A stretch of 64,000 bases of DNA from Bosea vestrisii (GCF_030144325.1 NZ_CP126307.1:310001-374000), one strand, 5' to 3'. Positions 32,883 through 42,670 are shown, counted from the first letter of the stretch. Translations and numbers: made by a program. The notes: a model not told the origin generated them from the sequence alone.

Positions 32883-34733
32883 ATGTATCGACGTATCCGC
32901 GCCTCGGCGCGCCCGGCTTGGATTTTCGGGCTCGTCCTCGCGAGCCTCGCGGCGTTCGGCCTCGTGGGCGGAGCGCGCGCGACTGCGGCCGAGAACGACA
33001 ATGCCATCGCCATGCACGGCGAACCTGCCCTGCCCAAGGGCTTCGACCACCTGCCCTATGCCGATCCCAAGGCGCCCAAAGGCGGGCGAATCATCTTCGG
33101 CCAGCAGGGCACCTTCGACAGCCTCAATCCGCTGGTCGTGCTCGGGGTCGCACCGGACGCTGTGCCGCGTTATGTCCAGCAGAGCCTGCTCTTTCGCTCA
33201 GCCGACGAACCGTTCACGGCCTATGGCCTGCTCGCGAGCAAGGTCGAGCTCAACCCGGAACGGACCCGCCTCGCCTTCCAGATCGATCCGCGCGCCCGCT
33301 TCTCCGACGGCAAGCCGGTGACGGCGCAGGACGTGATCTTCACCTTCGAGATGCTGAAGACCAAGGGCAAGCCTTTCCACCGCTCGAGCCTGTCGCGGGT
33401 GACCAGAGCCGAAGCGCCCTCGCCCGACCGTGTCGTCTTCGAGCTCGGCGACGGCTCCAACCGTGAATTGCCACTGGTCATCGGCGCCATGCCGATCTTC
33501 GCCAAGCACGCCACCGACGCCGAGAAATTCGGCGATACCAGCTTTAAGCCGGCGCTGGGCTCCGGTCCTTATTTCGTCGAGGAGGTCAAGCCCGGCGAGA
33601 TGCTGCGCCTGAAACGCCGCAAGGATTTCTGGGCGGAGGAGCATCCCCTCACCCGCGGGCTCTTCAACGCCGAGGAGATCCGGTACGATTTCTACCGCGA
33701 TTCCAATGCATTGTTCGAAGCTTTCAAGGCAGGGCTTTATGAGGTCCGCCTCGAAAGCGACCCGACGCGCTGGATGACCGGCTACGACGTCCCTGCGGTG
33801 CGCGATGGCCGGATCGTTCGCGATACGATGCGCTTCCAAACGCCGAAGGGCATGACGGGCCTGGTCTTCAATACGCGCCGGGCGCAGTTCGCCGATATTC
33901 GCGTCCGCGAGGCGCTGGCCATGCTGTTCGACTTCGAATGGGCCAACCGCAACCTCTTTCACGGCGTCTACCGCCGCGCCGGCAGCTTCTTCGCCGATAG
34001 TGAGCTCTCGGCGCTCGGTGTAGCGGCCGATCAGCACGAGAAGGCGTTTCTCGCCACTTTCCCGGGCTCCGTACGCGACGACATCCTTGCGGGCACATGG
34101 GCTCCGGCCGCAACCGATGGCTCCGGCCGTGATCGTGATCAGGCCCGCCGGGCGCTCGACCTGCTGGAGGCCGCCGGCTACCGAATGCGCGACGGAGAGC
34201 TGCGCAAGGGCGAGAATGGCGAAGTCTTCAGCTTCGAGATCACCGTCACCAACCGGCCGCAGGAGCGGCTGGCACTGAACTATGCGACCTCGCTCGCCCG
34301 GCTCGGCATCGCGGTCTCGGTCAGATTGATCGATGATGTCCAATACTGGCGCAGGCTTTCGACCTTCGATTTCGACATGATCCAGTGGACCTGGCCGGCC
34401 TCGGCCTCGCCCGGCAACGAACAGATCGGCCGCTGGGGTTCGGCCAATGCCGAGCGCAAGGGCGCGCTGAACTATGCCGGCGTGGGTTCGCCGGCGATCG
34501 ACGCGACGCTGCAGGCGCTGCTGGCGGCGCGCTCGCGCGAAGGCTTTGTTGCGGCTGTACGCACGCTCGACCGGCTGCTGCTCTCCGGCTTCTACGCAGT
34601 GCCGCTCTACTACCTGCCCGAGACCTGGCTGGCGCGCTCGCGCGAGATTACCCTGCCCCAGCGGCGTCCGACCTACTTCTTCTCCACCGAGACGCTGGCG
34701 CGGCTGCCTGCCCCGCCGGCGCCCGCCAACTAG
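32883..34733 (+). CDS. family 5 extracellular solute-binding protein (YejA-like)
   Basis: A 616-residue periplasmic receptor for peptides or microcin-like compounds. Signal peptide: RPAWIFGLVLASLAAFGLVGGARATAA. The body begins with AMHGEPALPKGFDHLPYADPKAPKGGRI and includes FDSLNPLVVLG, FEMLKTKGKPF, SGPYFVEEVKPGE and VYRRAGSFFADSELSA, matching the YejA group. In E. coli YejA feeds the YejBEF ABC permease; no permease genes are nearby, unlike the usual operon. The ATG at 32883 puts the signal peptide close to the start; upstream starts in the same frame are possible. A gene with ANL-like sequence follows after eight bases. Confidence 0.88.
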   Translation: MYRRIRASARPAWIFGLVLASLAAFGLVGGARATAAENDNAIAMHGEPALPKGFDHLPYADPKAPKGGRIIFGQQGTFDSLNPLVVLGVAPDAVPRYVQQSLLFRSADEPFTAYGLLASKVELNPERTRLAFQIDPRARFSDGKPVTAQDVIFTFEMLKTKGKPFHRSSLSRVTRAEAPSPDRVVFELGDGSNRELPLVIGAMPIFAKHATDAEKFGDTSFKPALGSGPYFVEEVKPGEMLRLKRRKDFWAEEHPLTRGLFNAEEIRYDFYRDSNALFEAFKAGLYEVRLESDPTRWMTGYDVPAVRDGRIVRDTMRFQTPKGMTGLVFNTRRAQFADIRVREALAMLFDFEWANRNLFHGVYRRAGSFFADSELSALGVAADQHEKAFLATFPGSVRDDILAGTWAPAATDGSGRDRDQARRALDLLEAAGYRMRDGELRKGENGEVFSFEITVTNRPQERLALNYATSLARLGIAVSVRLIDDVQYWRRLSTFDFDMIQWTWPASASPGNEQIGRWGSANAERKGALNYAGVGSPAIDATLQALLAARSREGFVAAVRTLDRLLLSGFYAVPLYYLPETWLARSREITLPQRRPTYFFSTETLARLPAPPAPAN

Positions 34734-34741
34734 GCCGGCCG

Positions 34742-35776
34742 ATGCGGATGGGCTCTGACGAAATCTCCATCGGCGCGCTGGTCGAGGGGCTCGATTTCGA
34801 CAGCCTGCTCAAGGCGCTTGCCGCCCGCCGCGGCTATGAGCCGGCCTTTCGCGATCCGCCGGGCCGGCGCGACTGGAGCGATTTTGCGCCCAACGCCTTC
34901 GGCTTCGCCGAGCTCGACAGTCGCGTCGATCGGCTTGCCAATCTGCTGCTGCTGGCCAGGCCCCAGCCCGGCGCCTGCGTTGCGATCCTGGCGCCGCTCG
35001 GTCCAGAGGCCTTGATCTCGATTCTCGCAAGCCTGCGGGCAGGCCTGTCTCCGATGCTCCTGCCGGCCCATGCCAAGGAGGCTGAGCTGCTTCCGATCAT
35101 CGAGCGCGCCGGCGCGGTGATGGCGCTCGGCGTGCCCAGGATCGGCGATCTGCAGCCCCTGCATTTGCTGCGCGATGTTGCGGCGCGCTCCTTCGGCATG
35201 CGCTTCATCGGTGGCTTCGGGGCGCGCGTGCCGGATGGCGTCGCGGCGCTCGATCCGCTGCTCGGTCATGGCGCCACGCCGACGACGCTGGCGCCAGCTG
35301 CCGTGCGTGCGCCGATCCGGGTCGTCGATGGCCACAGCCTCGCCGGCCCGTATGCCGTCAGCGAGAAGGAGGTGTTGGTCAAGGCGCTCGAAATCTCGCG
35401 GGTTCTGAAACCGCTCACCTCGTCGCGGCTGATCACCACCCTGGTCGGGGGCGACCTTGCCGCGCTCGCGACCGGCCCTGGGATCGCGCTCCTGACCGGC
35501 GTCGAGCTGCTGCCGCTCGGCCTGTTCGTGCTCGACGACCTGCGCGCCTGCCTGGAAGGCGGACGCCCGGTCCATCTCGTCATTCCCGCGGCGATGGAGC
35601 CAGCTTTGGCGCGCTCGAAGCTCGGCGGCCACAAGGCGCTGGCCAGCCTCGTCGTCACCCGCCGTGCCGGTGAGGATGACGGTCTGCCGCAGCTCGACCG
35701 GCCTGATCTCGCCATCGTCGATGTCGTTACGCACGCGCCGGAACGTGTCGAGGTCAGGCGACGCAATCCGGACTGA
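34742..35776 (+). CDS. degenerate AMP-binding (ANL-like) protein
   Basis: A 344-residue protein resembling the N-terminal domain of acyl-CoA synthetase/AMP-binding enzymes: FGFAELDSRVDRLANLLLL, GACVAILAPLGPEALISILASLRAGLSPMLLPAH, AELLPIIERAGAVMALG. The ATP-binding core loop (S/T-S/T-G-T/S-T-G), the later YGxTE-type motif and the C-terminal domain are not visible, and the sequence is half of normal length. It is probably non-catalytic or has changed function. Start eight bases after the solute-binding protein stop suggests an operon with it. The pairing of a peptide receptor with an inactive adenylation-like domain is unusual. Confidence 0.65.
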   Translation: MRMGSDEISIGALVEGLDFDSLLKALAARRGYEPAFRDPPGRRDWSDFAPNAFGFAELDSRVDRLANLLLLARPQPGACVAILAPLGPEALISILASLRAGLSPMLLPAHAKEAELLPIIERAGAVMALGVPRIGDLQPLHLLRDVAARSFGMRFIGGFGARVPDGVAALDPLLGHGATPTTLAPAAVRAPIRVVDGHSLAGPYAVSEKEVLVKALEISRVLKPLTSSRLITTLVGGDLAALATGPGIALLTGVELLPLGLFVLDDLRACLEGGRPVHLVIPAAMEPALARSKLGGHKALASLVVTRRAGEDDGLPQLDRPDLAIVDVVTHAPERVEVRRRNPD

Positions 35777-35783
35777 GCCTCAT

Positions 35784-35881
35784 CGTCATGCTCGGGCTTG
35801 ACCCGAGCATCTCAGGCTGGAAGGGGCGTCTTCTTGTCCTGAGATTCTCGGGTCTGCGCTGCGCTTTGCCCGAGAATGACG
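35784..35881. repeat. palindromic REP-like unit
   Basis: Bounded by CGTCAT and ATGACG. Inside are a perfect hairpin ATGCTCGGG/CCCGAGCAT (35788-35796 with 35802-35810) and a second with arms ATTCTCGGG/CCCGAGAAT (35844-35852 with 35869-35877). A related unit lies on the other side of mfd at 39461-39543. No T-run, so not a normal terminator. Confidence 0.65.
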
Positions 35882-35892
35882 GCTTGCCCGGC

Positions 35893-38800
35893 CTACGCTG
35901 CCTTCTTCCGCTCGGCGATGCGCGCCAGATCCGTCAGAAGCCTGCGCGTGCCCGTCAGCCGCTGCTCGGCGCTCTCCAGATCGTCGATGAAGACGACGCG
36001 CATGTCGGGGCGGACCTTGGCCAGCGTGCCGATCTTCGCGACGTAGGAGACGAGCCCCTCCGGATTGGCGAACTCGTTGTCGCGGAAGGCGACGATGATG
36101 CCCTTCGGCCCAGCCTCGACCTTCTCGACATTGGCGCGCTTGCACAAAGCCTTGATCGCGACGATCTCGAGGAGCTGCTTCACCTCCTCCGGCAGTGGGC
36201 CGAAGCGGTCCACCAGCTCGGCACCGAAGGACTGCAGCTCGCCGTCGTCGTCCATGGTCGAGAGGCGCTTGTAGAGCGTCAGCCGCAGCGTCAGGTCGCC
36301 GATATAGTGCTCGGGGATCATCACCGGCGCACCGATCTGGATCGTCGGCGACCACTGCGCATCGCTCTCGATCTCGATGCCGGCCTTGAGCGCCGCCACC
36401 GCCTCCTCCAGCATCTGCTGGTAGAGTTCGTAGCCGACCTCCTTGATATGGCCGGACTGCTCGTCGCCGAGCAGGTTGCCGGCGCCTCTGATGTCGAGGT
36501 CGTGGCTGGCGAGCTGGAAACCAGCCCCCAGCGTATCGAGCGACTGCAGCACCTTCAGGCGCTTGTCGGCCTGGTCGGTCAGCTTGCGATTGGCCGGCAC
36601 GGTGAAGAGCGCATAGGCACGGACCTTCGAGCGGCCGACGCGTCCGCGCAGCTGATAGAGCTGCGCCAGGCCGAACATGTCGGCGCGATGCACGATCAGC
36701 GTGTTGGCGGTCGGAATGTCGAGCCCGGATTCGACGATCGTGGTCGAAAGCAGGATGTCGTACTGGCCCTCGTAGAAGGCGGTCATCACGTCTTCCAGCG
36801 TGCCTGCCGCCATCTGGCCATGGGCGATGCCGACCTTGGCCTCCGGCACCTGCTTGTCGAGGAAGTCCTTGACCTCGGCGATGTCCTCGATGCGCGGCAC
36901 GACATAAAACGAGCGCCCTCCCCGATAGCGCTCGCGCAGCAGCGCCTCGCGCACGATCAACGGATCGAACGGCGTGACGAAGGTGCGCACGGCAAGGCGA
37001 TCGACCGGCGGCGTCGCGATGATCGAGAGCTCGCGCACGCCGGTCATGGCGAGCTGGAGCGTGCGTGGGATCGGCGTCGCGGTCAGCGTCAGCATGTGGA
37101 CCTCGGCGCGCATCTCCTTCAGCCGCTCCTTGTGGGCGACGCCGAAATGCTGCTCCTCGTCGACGATGACGAGGCCGAGATCCTTGAAATCGATGCCCTT
37201 GCCCAGCAACGCATGGGTGCCAACGGTGATGTCCATGGTGCCGTCGGAAATGCCCTGCTTCACCGCCTTGAGGTCTGGCGCCGAGACGAAGCGCGAGGCC
37301 TGGCCGACCTTGACCGGCAGACCGGCGAAGCGCTCGGCGAAATTGCGATAGTGCTGGCGCGCCAGCAGCGTCGTCGGCACGACGACCGCAACCTGCTTGC
37401 CGGCGAGCGCAGTCGTGAAGGCGGCACGCAGAGCAACTTCCGTCTTGCCGAAGCCGACATCGCCGCAGACCAGCCGGTCCATCGGGCGGCCGGCCGCGAG
37501 ATCGTCGAGCACGGCGTCAATCGTGTTCTGCTGGTCCTCGGTTTCCTCATAGGGGAAGCGTGCGCAGAACTCGTCATAGAGCCCGTCTTGCGGCACGAGA
37601 CGCGGCGCTTCCTTGAGGGCGCGGGCAGCGGCGATCTGGATCAGCTTGCCTGCCATCTCGCGGATGCGCTGCTTCAGCTTGGCCTTGCGCGCCTGCCAGC
37701 CACCACCGCCGAGCCGGTCGAGCACGACCTCGGTGTCCTCCGAGCCGTAGCGCGAGAGCAGCTCGATATTCTCCGCCGGCAGGAACAGCTTGGCGTCGCC
37801 GGCATAATGGATTTCGAGACAGTCATGCGGCGCGCCGGCGGCCGTGATCGTCTGCAGGCCGACAAAGCGGCCGATACCGTGGTCGACATGGACGACGATA
37901 TCGCCAGGCGTCAGCGATGACAGCTCGTTGATGAAGTCCTGCGGCCGGCGCGTCTTGCGGCGCGGCCGCACCAGGCGGTCGCCCAAAATGTCCTGCTCGC
38001 CGATGACGGCGAGCTTGCCGGCCTCGAAACCGGTCTCGAAGCCCCAGACAGCGAGGGCAGTCGTGCCGGGCTTGAGATCGAACGCAGCTCGCAATGAGCC
38101 GGTCATCTGCACGGTCTTGAGCCCGTGATCGGCCAACACATGGGCAAGGCGCTCGCGCGAGCCCTCCGACCAGGCGGCGAGGATGACGCGGCGTCCGTCC
38201 GCCTCCAATGCTTTCACATGCGCAACCGCAGCATCGAAGACGCTGCCGGCATTGTCGGCACGCTCGGCCGCGAAGCTGCGGCCCTGCTTGCCGGCGAGAT
38301 CGACGACGAGCTTGCCTTCGCTCTCCGGCAGCTGGAACGGCGTCAGCGAGGCGACGCCGGCCTCGCCGATGATGCCGCGCCAGTCGGCCGGCGAGAGATA
38401 GAGCGCCTCCGGTGGCAGCGGCTTGTAGGGTATCGAGCCGGGCGAAGGCTGGCCGAGCGCGCTCTTGCGGGCGTCGTAATAGTCCTTGATCAGGCTGATG
38501 CGTTCGCCGACGGCATCCTCGGCCTGATGGTCGAGCACGATCGGGACATCGGGCAGATAGGTGAAGAGCGTGTCGAGCTTTTCCGCCAGCAGCGGCAGCC
38601 AATGCTCCAGCCCGGCCGGGCGCCTGCCCTCGCTCACCGCTTCATAAAGCGTGTCGTCGCGGCCAGGCGTGCCGAAGGTCGCGATATAGGACTGGCGGAA
38701 GCGGCGAATGCTGTCGCTGGTCATCTGCGCTTCGGACATCGGCACGAGGTCGAGCCCGCGCAATTGCCCGGTCGTGCGCTGCGTCTCCGGATCGAAGGTC

Positions 38801-39441
38801 CGGATCGATTCCAGCGTATCGCCGAAGAAATCGAGCCGGATCGGCGCCGGCATGCCCGGCGGGAAGAGATCGACGATCCCGCCGCGCACGGCGAACTCGC
38901 CCGTCTCGCGCACCGTCGAGGTGCGCATGTAACCGTTGATGTCGAGCCAGCGCGCCAGCTCCTCGGTATCGACCATGTTGCCCGGCGCGGCCGAGAAACT
39001 CTCGGAGGCGACCTTGCCGAAGCCCGGCACGCGCTGGAGCGCGGCATTGACCGTGGTCAGCAGCAGGCGCGGCTTGTCGCCGGACTTGGTCCGGGCGAGC
39101 CGTGACAGCGTCGTCATCCGATGCGCGACGATCGACGGCGCCGGCGAGACGCGGTCATAGGGCTGGCAATCCCAGGCCGGGAAGCTCATCACCTCGAGAT
39201 CGGGCGCGACGAACTGCAGCGCGTTCTCCAGCACCTGCAGGCGCTGGCCGTCGCGGGCGACGAAGACGATCAGCGCCGGCCCTTCCGACTTCTTCGCGCG
39301 GGCGCGGGTGAGGTCGGCGAGGATGACCGCGTCGAAGCCGTCGGGAACGCCGGCGAGCGTCGGCTTGTCGCCACGATTCAGCGCATCGAGAACGCGCTCG
39401 AGCTGCGGCTTGGCGATCTGGGCGGGAGGCGGAATGCTCAT
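35893..39441 (-). CDS. mfd: transcription-repair coupling factor
   Basis: A 1182-residue ATP-dependent translocase that removes RNA polymerase stalled at DNA damage and recruits UvrA. In order: UvrB-like N-terminus (AWDCQPYDRVSPAP, MTTLSRLA), RNA polymerase-interacting CarD-like domain (PGDIVVHVDHGIGRFVGLQTI), helicase motifs GDVGFGKTEVALRAAF, VIVDEEQHFGVAHKE, LTLTATPIPRTL, QLRGRVGRS, and a C-terminal TRCF domain (DLTLRLTLYKRL, DRFGPLPEEV). Full length and intact. Flanked on both sides by palindromic repeats, and the first gene of the minus-strand block after sdhE. Confidence 0.97.
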   Translation of the reverse strand: MSIPPPAQIAKPQLERVLDALNRGDKPTLAGVPDGFDAVILADLTRARAKKSEGPALIVFVARDGQRLQVLENALQFVAPDLEVMSFPAWDCQPYDRVSPAPSIVAHRMTTLSRLARTKSGDKPRLLLTTVNAALQRVPGFGKVASESFSAAPGNMVDTEELARWLDINGYMRTSTVRETGEFAVRGGIVDLFPPGMPAPIRLDFFGDTLESIRTFDPETQRTTGQLRGLDLVPMSEAQMTSDSIRRFRQSYIATFGTPGRDDTLYEAVSEGRRPAGLEHWLPLLAEKLDTLFTYLPDVPIVLDHQAEDAVGERISLIKDYYDARKSALGQPSPGSIPYKPLPPEALYLSPADWRGIIGEAGVASLTPFQLPESEGKLVVDLAGKQGRSFAAERADNAGSVFDAAVAHVKALEADGRRVILAAWSEGSRERLAHVLADHGLKTVQMTGSLRAAFDLKPGTTALAVWGFETGFEAGKLAVIGEQDILGDRLVRPRRKTRRPQDFINELSSLTPGDIVVHVDHGIGRFVGLQTITAAGAPHDCLEIHYAGDAKLFLPAENIELLSRYGSEDTEVVLDRLGGGGWQARKAKLKQRIREMAGKLIQIAAARALKEAPRLVPQDGLYDEFCARFPYEETEDQQNTIDAVLDDLAAGRPMDRLVCGDVGFGKTEVALRAAFTTALAGKQVAVVVPTTLLARQHYRNFAERFAGLPVKVGQASRFVSAPDLKAVKQGISDGTMDITVGTHALLGKGIDFKDLGLVIVDEEQHFGVAHKERLKEMRAEVHMLTLTATPIPRTLQLAMTGVRELSIIATPPVDRLAVRTFVTPFDPLIVREALLRERYRGGRSFYVVPRIEDIAEVKDFLDKQVPEAKVGIAHGQMAAGTLEDVMTAFYEGQYDILLSTTIVESGLDIPTANTLIVHRADMFGLAQLYQLRGRVGRSKVRAYALFTVPANRKLTDQADKRLKVLQSLDTLGAGFQLASHDLDIRGAGNLLGDEQSGHIKEVGYELYQQMLEEAVAALKAGIEIESDAQWSPTIQIGAPVMIPEHYIGDLTLRLTLYKRLSTMDDDGELQSFGAELVDRFGPLPEEVKQLLEIVAIKALCKRANVEKVEAGPKGIIVAFRDNEFANPEGLVSYVAKIGTLAKVRPDMRVVFIDDLESAEQRLTGTRRLLTDLARIAERKKAA

Positions 39442-39460
39442 CGGGCAATCAATCTCAAGG

Positions 39461-39543
39461 CGTCATTCTCGGGCTTGTCCTGAGAAACTCAGGACCAGAG
39501 AGCGCTGGTTTCCGAGATGGTCGGGCCTGGCCCGACCATGACG
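39461..39543. repeat. palindromic REP-like unit
   Basis: Bounded by CGTCAT and ATGACG like the unit at 35784. Contains TCCTGAG/CTCAGGA (39478-39484 with 39488-39494) and the perfect hairpin ATGGTCGGG/CCCGACCAT (39517-39525 with 39531-39539, five-base loop). It lies between sdhE and mfd. Confidence 0.65.
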
Positions 39544-39548
39544 GCAGC

Positions 39549-39845
39549 TCAAACGTGGATCGGCTTGTCGTGCTGGTGAAACGCCTTCAGCCGCCGGAAC
39601 ACGTCGCTGTCGTAGTTCGACGGCACCTGCGCCTCGCCGGTGATCCAGCTCAGCAGGTCGCGGTCGAGCACCTCGATCAGCCGTTCGAACTCGTCGAGCT
39701 CGGCCTCGCTCAGCGCGCCGATCTGCGCATCGGCGAAGCGGCCCATGATCAGATCGGTCTCGCGCATGCCGCGATGCCAGGCGCGGAACAGGATCTTGCG
39801 CCGGCGCGGGTCGAGACCTTCGCTGCTACGGGTCGAGCCACTCAT
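39549..39845 (-). CDS. sdhE: succinate dehydrogenase assembly factor SdhE
   Basis: A 98-residue protein that promotes covalent FAD attachment to SdhA. The conserved RG-x-x-E surface patch lies in AWHRGMRETDLIMGRFAD, followed by LDEFERLIEVLDRDLLSWITG, typical of the family. The ATG at 39845 has GAGG six bases upstream; a neighbouring ATG at 39848 is an alternative. It lies between recG (divergent) and mfd (same strand), a conserved arrangement in Hyphomicrobiales. Confidence 0.9.
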   Translation of the reverse strand: MSGSTRSSEGLDPRRRKILFRAWHRGMRETDLIMGRFADAQIGALSEAELDEFERLIEVLDRDLLSWITGEAQVPSNYDSDVFRRLKAFHQHDKPIHV

Positions 39846-39987
39846 CATCGGCCTCGCAAAATGAAAATAGGGCCGGCCCCGTCGCGGAGCCTGCCTCGGA
39901 TAGCTATCTGGCTGTTTAGCGATATAGCTATGCCCCATCGCGAAGTCAGCGGTATTCGTGCCGCAGGCTCCGCACTCCTGACATGCC

Positions 39988-42099
39988 GTGAGCCCATTGC
40001 GCCCCTCCGCTCTCGATCCGCTCTTCGCCCCGGCCACAGCCCTTTCCGGTGTCGGCCCCAAGCTCGCCAAGGCGCTCGACAAGCTGCTGGGCGACGAGAC
40101 GCATGCCACCCGCGTCATCGATCTGCTCTTCCATCTGCCGACCGGCGCGATCGACCGGCGGCCGAGCGAGAGCATCATCGAGGCGCCGATCGGTGAGATC
40201 GCGACCTTCTCAGCCCGCGTGACCGAGCATCGCCCTGCCCCGCCGACCAAGGCCAAGGCGCCCTATCGCATCATCGTCGAAGATGAGACCGGCGACGTGA
40301 CGCTGGTCTTCTTCCACGCCGATGTCCGCCATCTCCTGCAGACCCTGCCGGTCGGCGCCTACCGTATCATCTCGGGCAAGCTCGAACTCTGGGACGGCAT
40401 GCGCCAGATGGTGCACCCCGACCGCATCCTCGACCCCAAGCTCGCCGCGACCATGCCCTCGGTCGAGCCGGTCTACGGGCTGACCGAGGGCATTGGCGGG
40501 CGCGTCATGGCGCGCATCGCCGCAGGCGCTGCCGAGCGCTGCCCGGAGCTGCCGGAATGGCAGGACGGCGCATTCCTTGCGCGCAACGACTTCGCGCCCT
40601 TCCGCGATGCCATTCATGCTCTCCACCACCCTGTCGACCTCAAGGCTGCGCAGGGCGACACGGTCGCGCGCCGGCGCATCGCCTATGACGAATTGCTGGC
40701 GAGCCAGATCGCGCTTGCCCTCGTCCGCCGCCAGCAGAAGAAATCAGCCGGTCGTGCCACGGCCGGTGACGGCGTCTTGCGCCGAGCCATCGAGACCACC
40801 CTGCCCTTCACGCTGACCGAAGGGCAGCGCAAGGCGATCGCCGACATTCATGACGACATGGAAAAACCGGAGCGCATGCTGCGCCTGCTCCAGGGTGATG
40901 TCGGCTCCGGCAAGACCGTCGTCGCGCTGATGGCGATGGCCGCCGCCGCCGAGGCCAGGCGGCAATCGGTGCTGATGGCGCCGACCGAGATCCTCGCCCG
41001 CCAGCACGCCGAGCGACTGGCTCCCTTGGCGGACAAGGCCGGGCTTAAGCTCGCCTTGCTGACCGGCCGAGAGAAGGGCGCCGGCCGCCGGCAGGTGCTG
41101 GAAGGCTTGGTGAATGGCGAGATCGACATCGCGGTCGGCACCCACGCTTTGTTCCAGGAGGGTGTCGCCTTCCGTGACCTGGCGCTCGCCGTCGTCGACG
41201 AGCAGCACCGTTTCGGCGTGCATCAGCGCCTGCTGCTCGGTGCCAAGGGCGAAGCGGTCGACATCCTGGTGATGACGGCGACGCCGATCCCGCGCACGCT
41301 GTCGCTGACCTGGTTCGGCGACATGGACATTTCGGTCCTCGCCGAGAAGCCGGCCGGCCGCAAGCCGATCGCCACCAAAGCGATTTCCTCCGAGCGCCAT
41401 GATGAAGTCGTCGGCGCGGTCGGCCGCGCGATCGGTGCCGGTGCGCAGGTCTACTGGGTCTGCCCGCTGGTGCAGGAATCCGACACGCTCGACGTTGCGG
41501 CCGCGCAACAGCGCTTCGAGGCACTGCAGGAAGAGTTCGGCGACAAGGTCGGGCTACTGCACGGCCAGATGCCGGGGCGCGACAAGGACGCGGCGATGGC
41601 CGCCTTCTCCGGCGGCCAGACGCGCCTGCTGGTTTCGACCACGGTGATCGAGGTCGGCGTCGACGTACCCAATGCATCAGTCATGGTGATCGAGCATGCC
41701 GAGCGCTTCGGCCTCGCCCAGCTCCACCAGTTGCGTGGGCGAATCGGGCGGGGTTCTGCCGCCTCGACCTGCCTCCTGCTCTACAAGGGCCCGCTCGGGC
41801 CAGTGGCGGAAGCGCGTCTCAGCATCATGCGCGAGACCGAGGACGGTTTCCGCATCGCCGAGGAGGATTTGCGCCTGCGCGGTGAAGGCGAGGTGCTCGG
41901 CACCAAGCAATCCGGCTCTCCGGACTGGCGCATCGCCAGGCCGGAGATCGACGGTGATCTGCTCGCGGCGGCGCGCGACGATGCCCGCCTCCTGATCGAG
42001 CGCGACCCGCATCTGGAGACGGAGCGTGGGCAGGCGGTCAGGACATTGCTCTATCTGTTCGAGCGCGACGTCGCGATCCGTCTGCTGCGGGCCGGCTGA
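39988..42099 (+). CDS. recG: ATP-dependent DNA helicase RecG
   Basis: A 703-residue branch-migrating helicase that regresses stalled forks and processes Holliday junctions. The N-terminal wedge domain (GVGPKLAKAL, VTLVFFHADVRHLLQTLP, SGKLELWDG) is followed by helicase motifs: TEGQRKAIADI, GDVGSGKTVVALMAMA, MAPTEILARQHAERL, VVDEQHRFGVHQR, MTATPIPRTLSLT and QLRGRIGRG. Starts with GTG, with no clear Shine-Dalgarno. Full length. Divergent from sdhE. Confidence 0.96.
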   Translation: MSPLRPSALDPLFAPATALSGVGPKLAKALDKLLGDETHATRVIDLLFHLPTGAIDRRPSESIIEAPIGEIATFSARVTEHRPAPPTKAKAPYRIIVEDETGDVTLVFFHADVRHLLQTLPVGAYRIISGKLELWDGMRQMVHPDRILDPKLAATMPSVEPVYGLTEGIGGRVMARIAAGAAERCPELPEWQDGAFLARNDFAPFRDAIHALHHPVDLKAAQGDTVARRRIAYDELLASQIALALVRRQQKKSAGRATAGDGVLRRAIETTLPFTLTEGQRKAIADIHDDMEKPERMLRLLQGDVGSGKTVVALMAMAAAAEARRQSVLMAPTEILARQHAERLAPLADKAGLKLALLTGREKGAGRRQVLEGLVNGEIDIAVGTHALFQEGVAFRDLALAVVDEQHRFGVHQRLLLGAKGEAVDILVMTATPIPRTLSLTWFGDMDISVLAEKPAGRKPIATKAISSERHDEVVGAVGRAIGAGAQVYWVCPLVQESDTLDVAAAQQRFEALQEEFGDKVGLLHGQMPGRDKDAAMAAFSGGQTRLLVSTTVIEVGVDVPNASVMVIEHAERFGLAQLHQLRGRIGRGSAASTCLLLYKGPLGPVAEARLSIMRETEDGFRIAEEDLRLRGEGEVLGTKQSGSPDWRIARPEIDGDLLAAARDDARLLIERDPHLETERGQAVRTLLYLFERDVAIRLLRAG

Positions 42100-42131
42100 G
42101 GCGACGTTCAGCCCTGCGCCTCCGGAGCGTT

Positions 42132-42533
42132 TTAGGCCGCTGCGGACGGGATGCGGGCGATCACCTTGAGCTCGAAGTCGAAGCCGGCGAGCCAGGTCAC
42201 GCCGACGGCGGTCCAACTCGGATAGGGCGGCTCACCGATCTCTTCGGCCCGGATCGCCATCATCTTCTCGAATTGCGTCTGCGGATCAGTGTGGAAGGAG
42301 ATGACGTCGATCACGTCATCGAAGCTGGCGCCTGCTGCCGCCAGCACGGCACGCAGATTGGCGAAGGCGCGCCGGACCTGGTCCTCGAACACCGGTTCGG
42401 ACGAACCGTCCTCGCGGCTGCCGACCTGCCCCGAGATGAAGAGCAGGTCGCCGGAGCGGATGGCGGCCGAATATTGATGAACGTCGTAGAGCGCGTGGCG
42501 GTTGGCGGGGAAAATCGCGTCACGTTTGGACAT
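42132..42533 (-). CDS. RidA family protein
   Basis: A 133-residue RidA/YjgF protein from the ATG at 42533, which has AGGAG six bases upstream; a longer frame to 42683 is not preferred. Features: SGDLLFISGQVG, VFEDQVRRAFANLRAVLAAAGASFDDVIDV and the C-terminal YPSWTAVGVTWLAGFDFELKVIARI. RidA enzymes deaminate reactive enamine/imine intermediates. The family Arg needed for deamination is usually in a R-x-x-V-region near the end; here TWLAGFDFELKV lacks it, so it may belong to a RidA subgroup with another role. Convergent with recG and divergent from the LysR gene, whose likely target it is. Confidence 0.85.
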   Translation of the reverse strand: MSKRDAIFPANRHALYDVHQYSAAIRSGDLLFISGQVGSREDGSSEPVFEDQVRRAFANLRAVLAAAGASFDDVIDVISFHTDPQTQFEKMMAIRAEEIGEPPYPSWTAVGVTWLAGFDFELKVIARIPSAAA

Positions 42534-42670
42534 GTTGGCTCCTGTCTCGGGTTTTCGAAATGCAGGCGGACGAGGCCGCGCTGTTTCGTTCTTGCAGACC
42601 GGAGATAGAGCGGAGGCACTGTTCGGATTAGCCGTTGAAATCGGCACAGGCTGATGCAGATTGACCAGCA

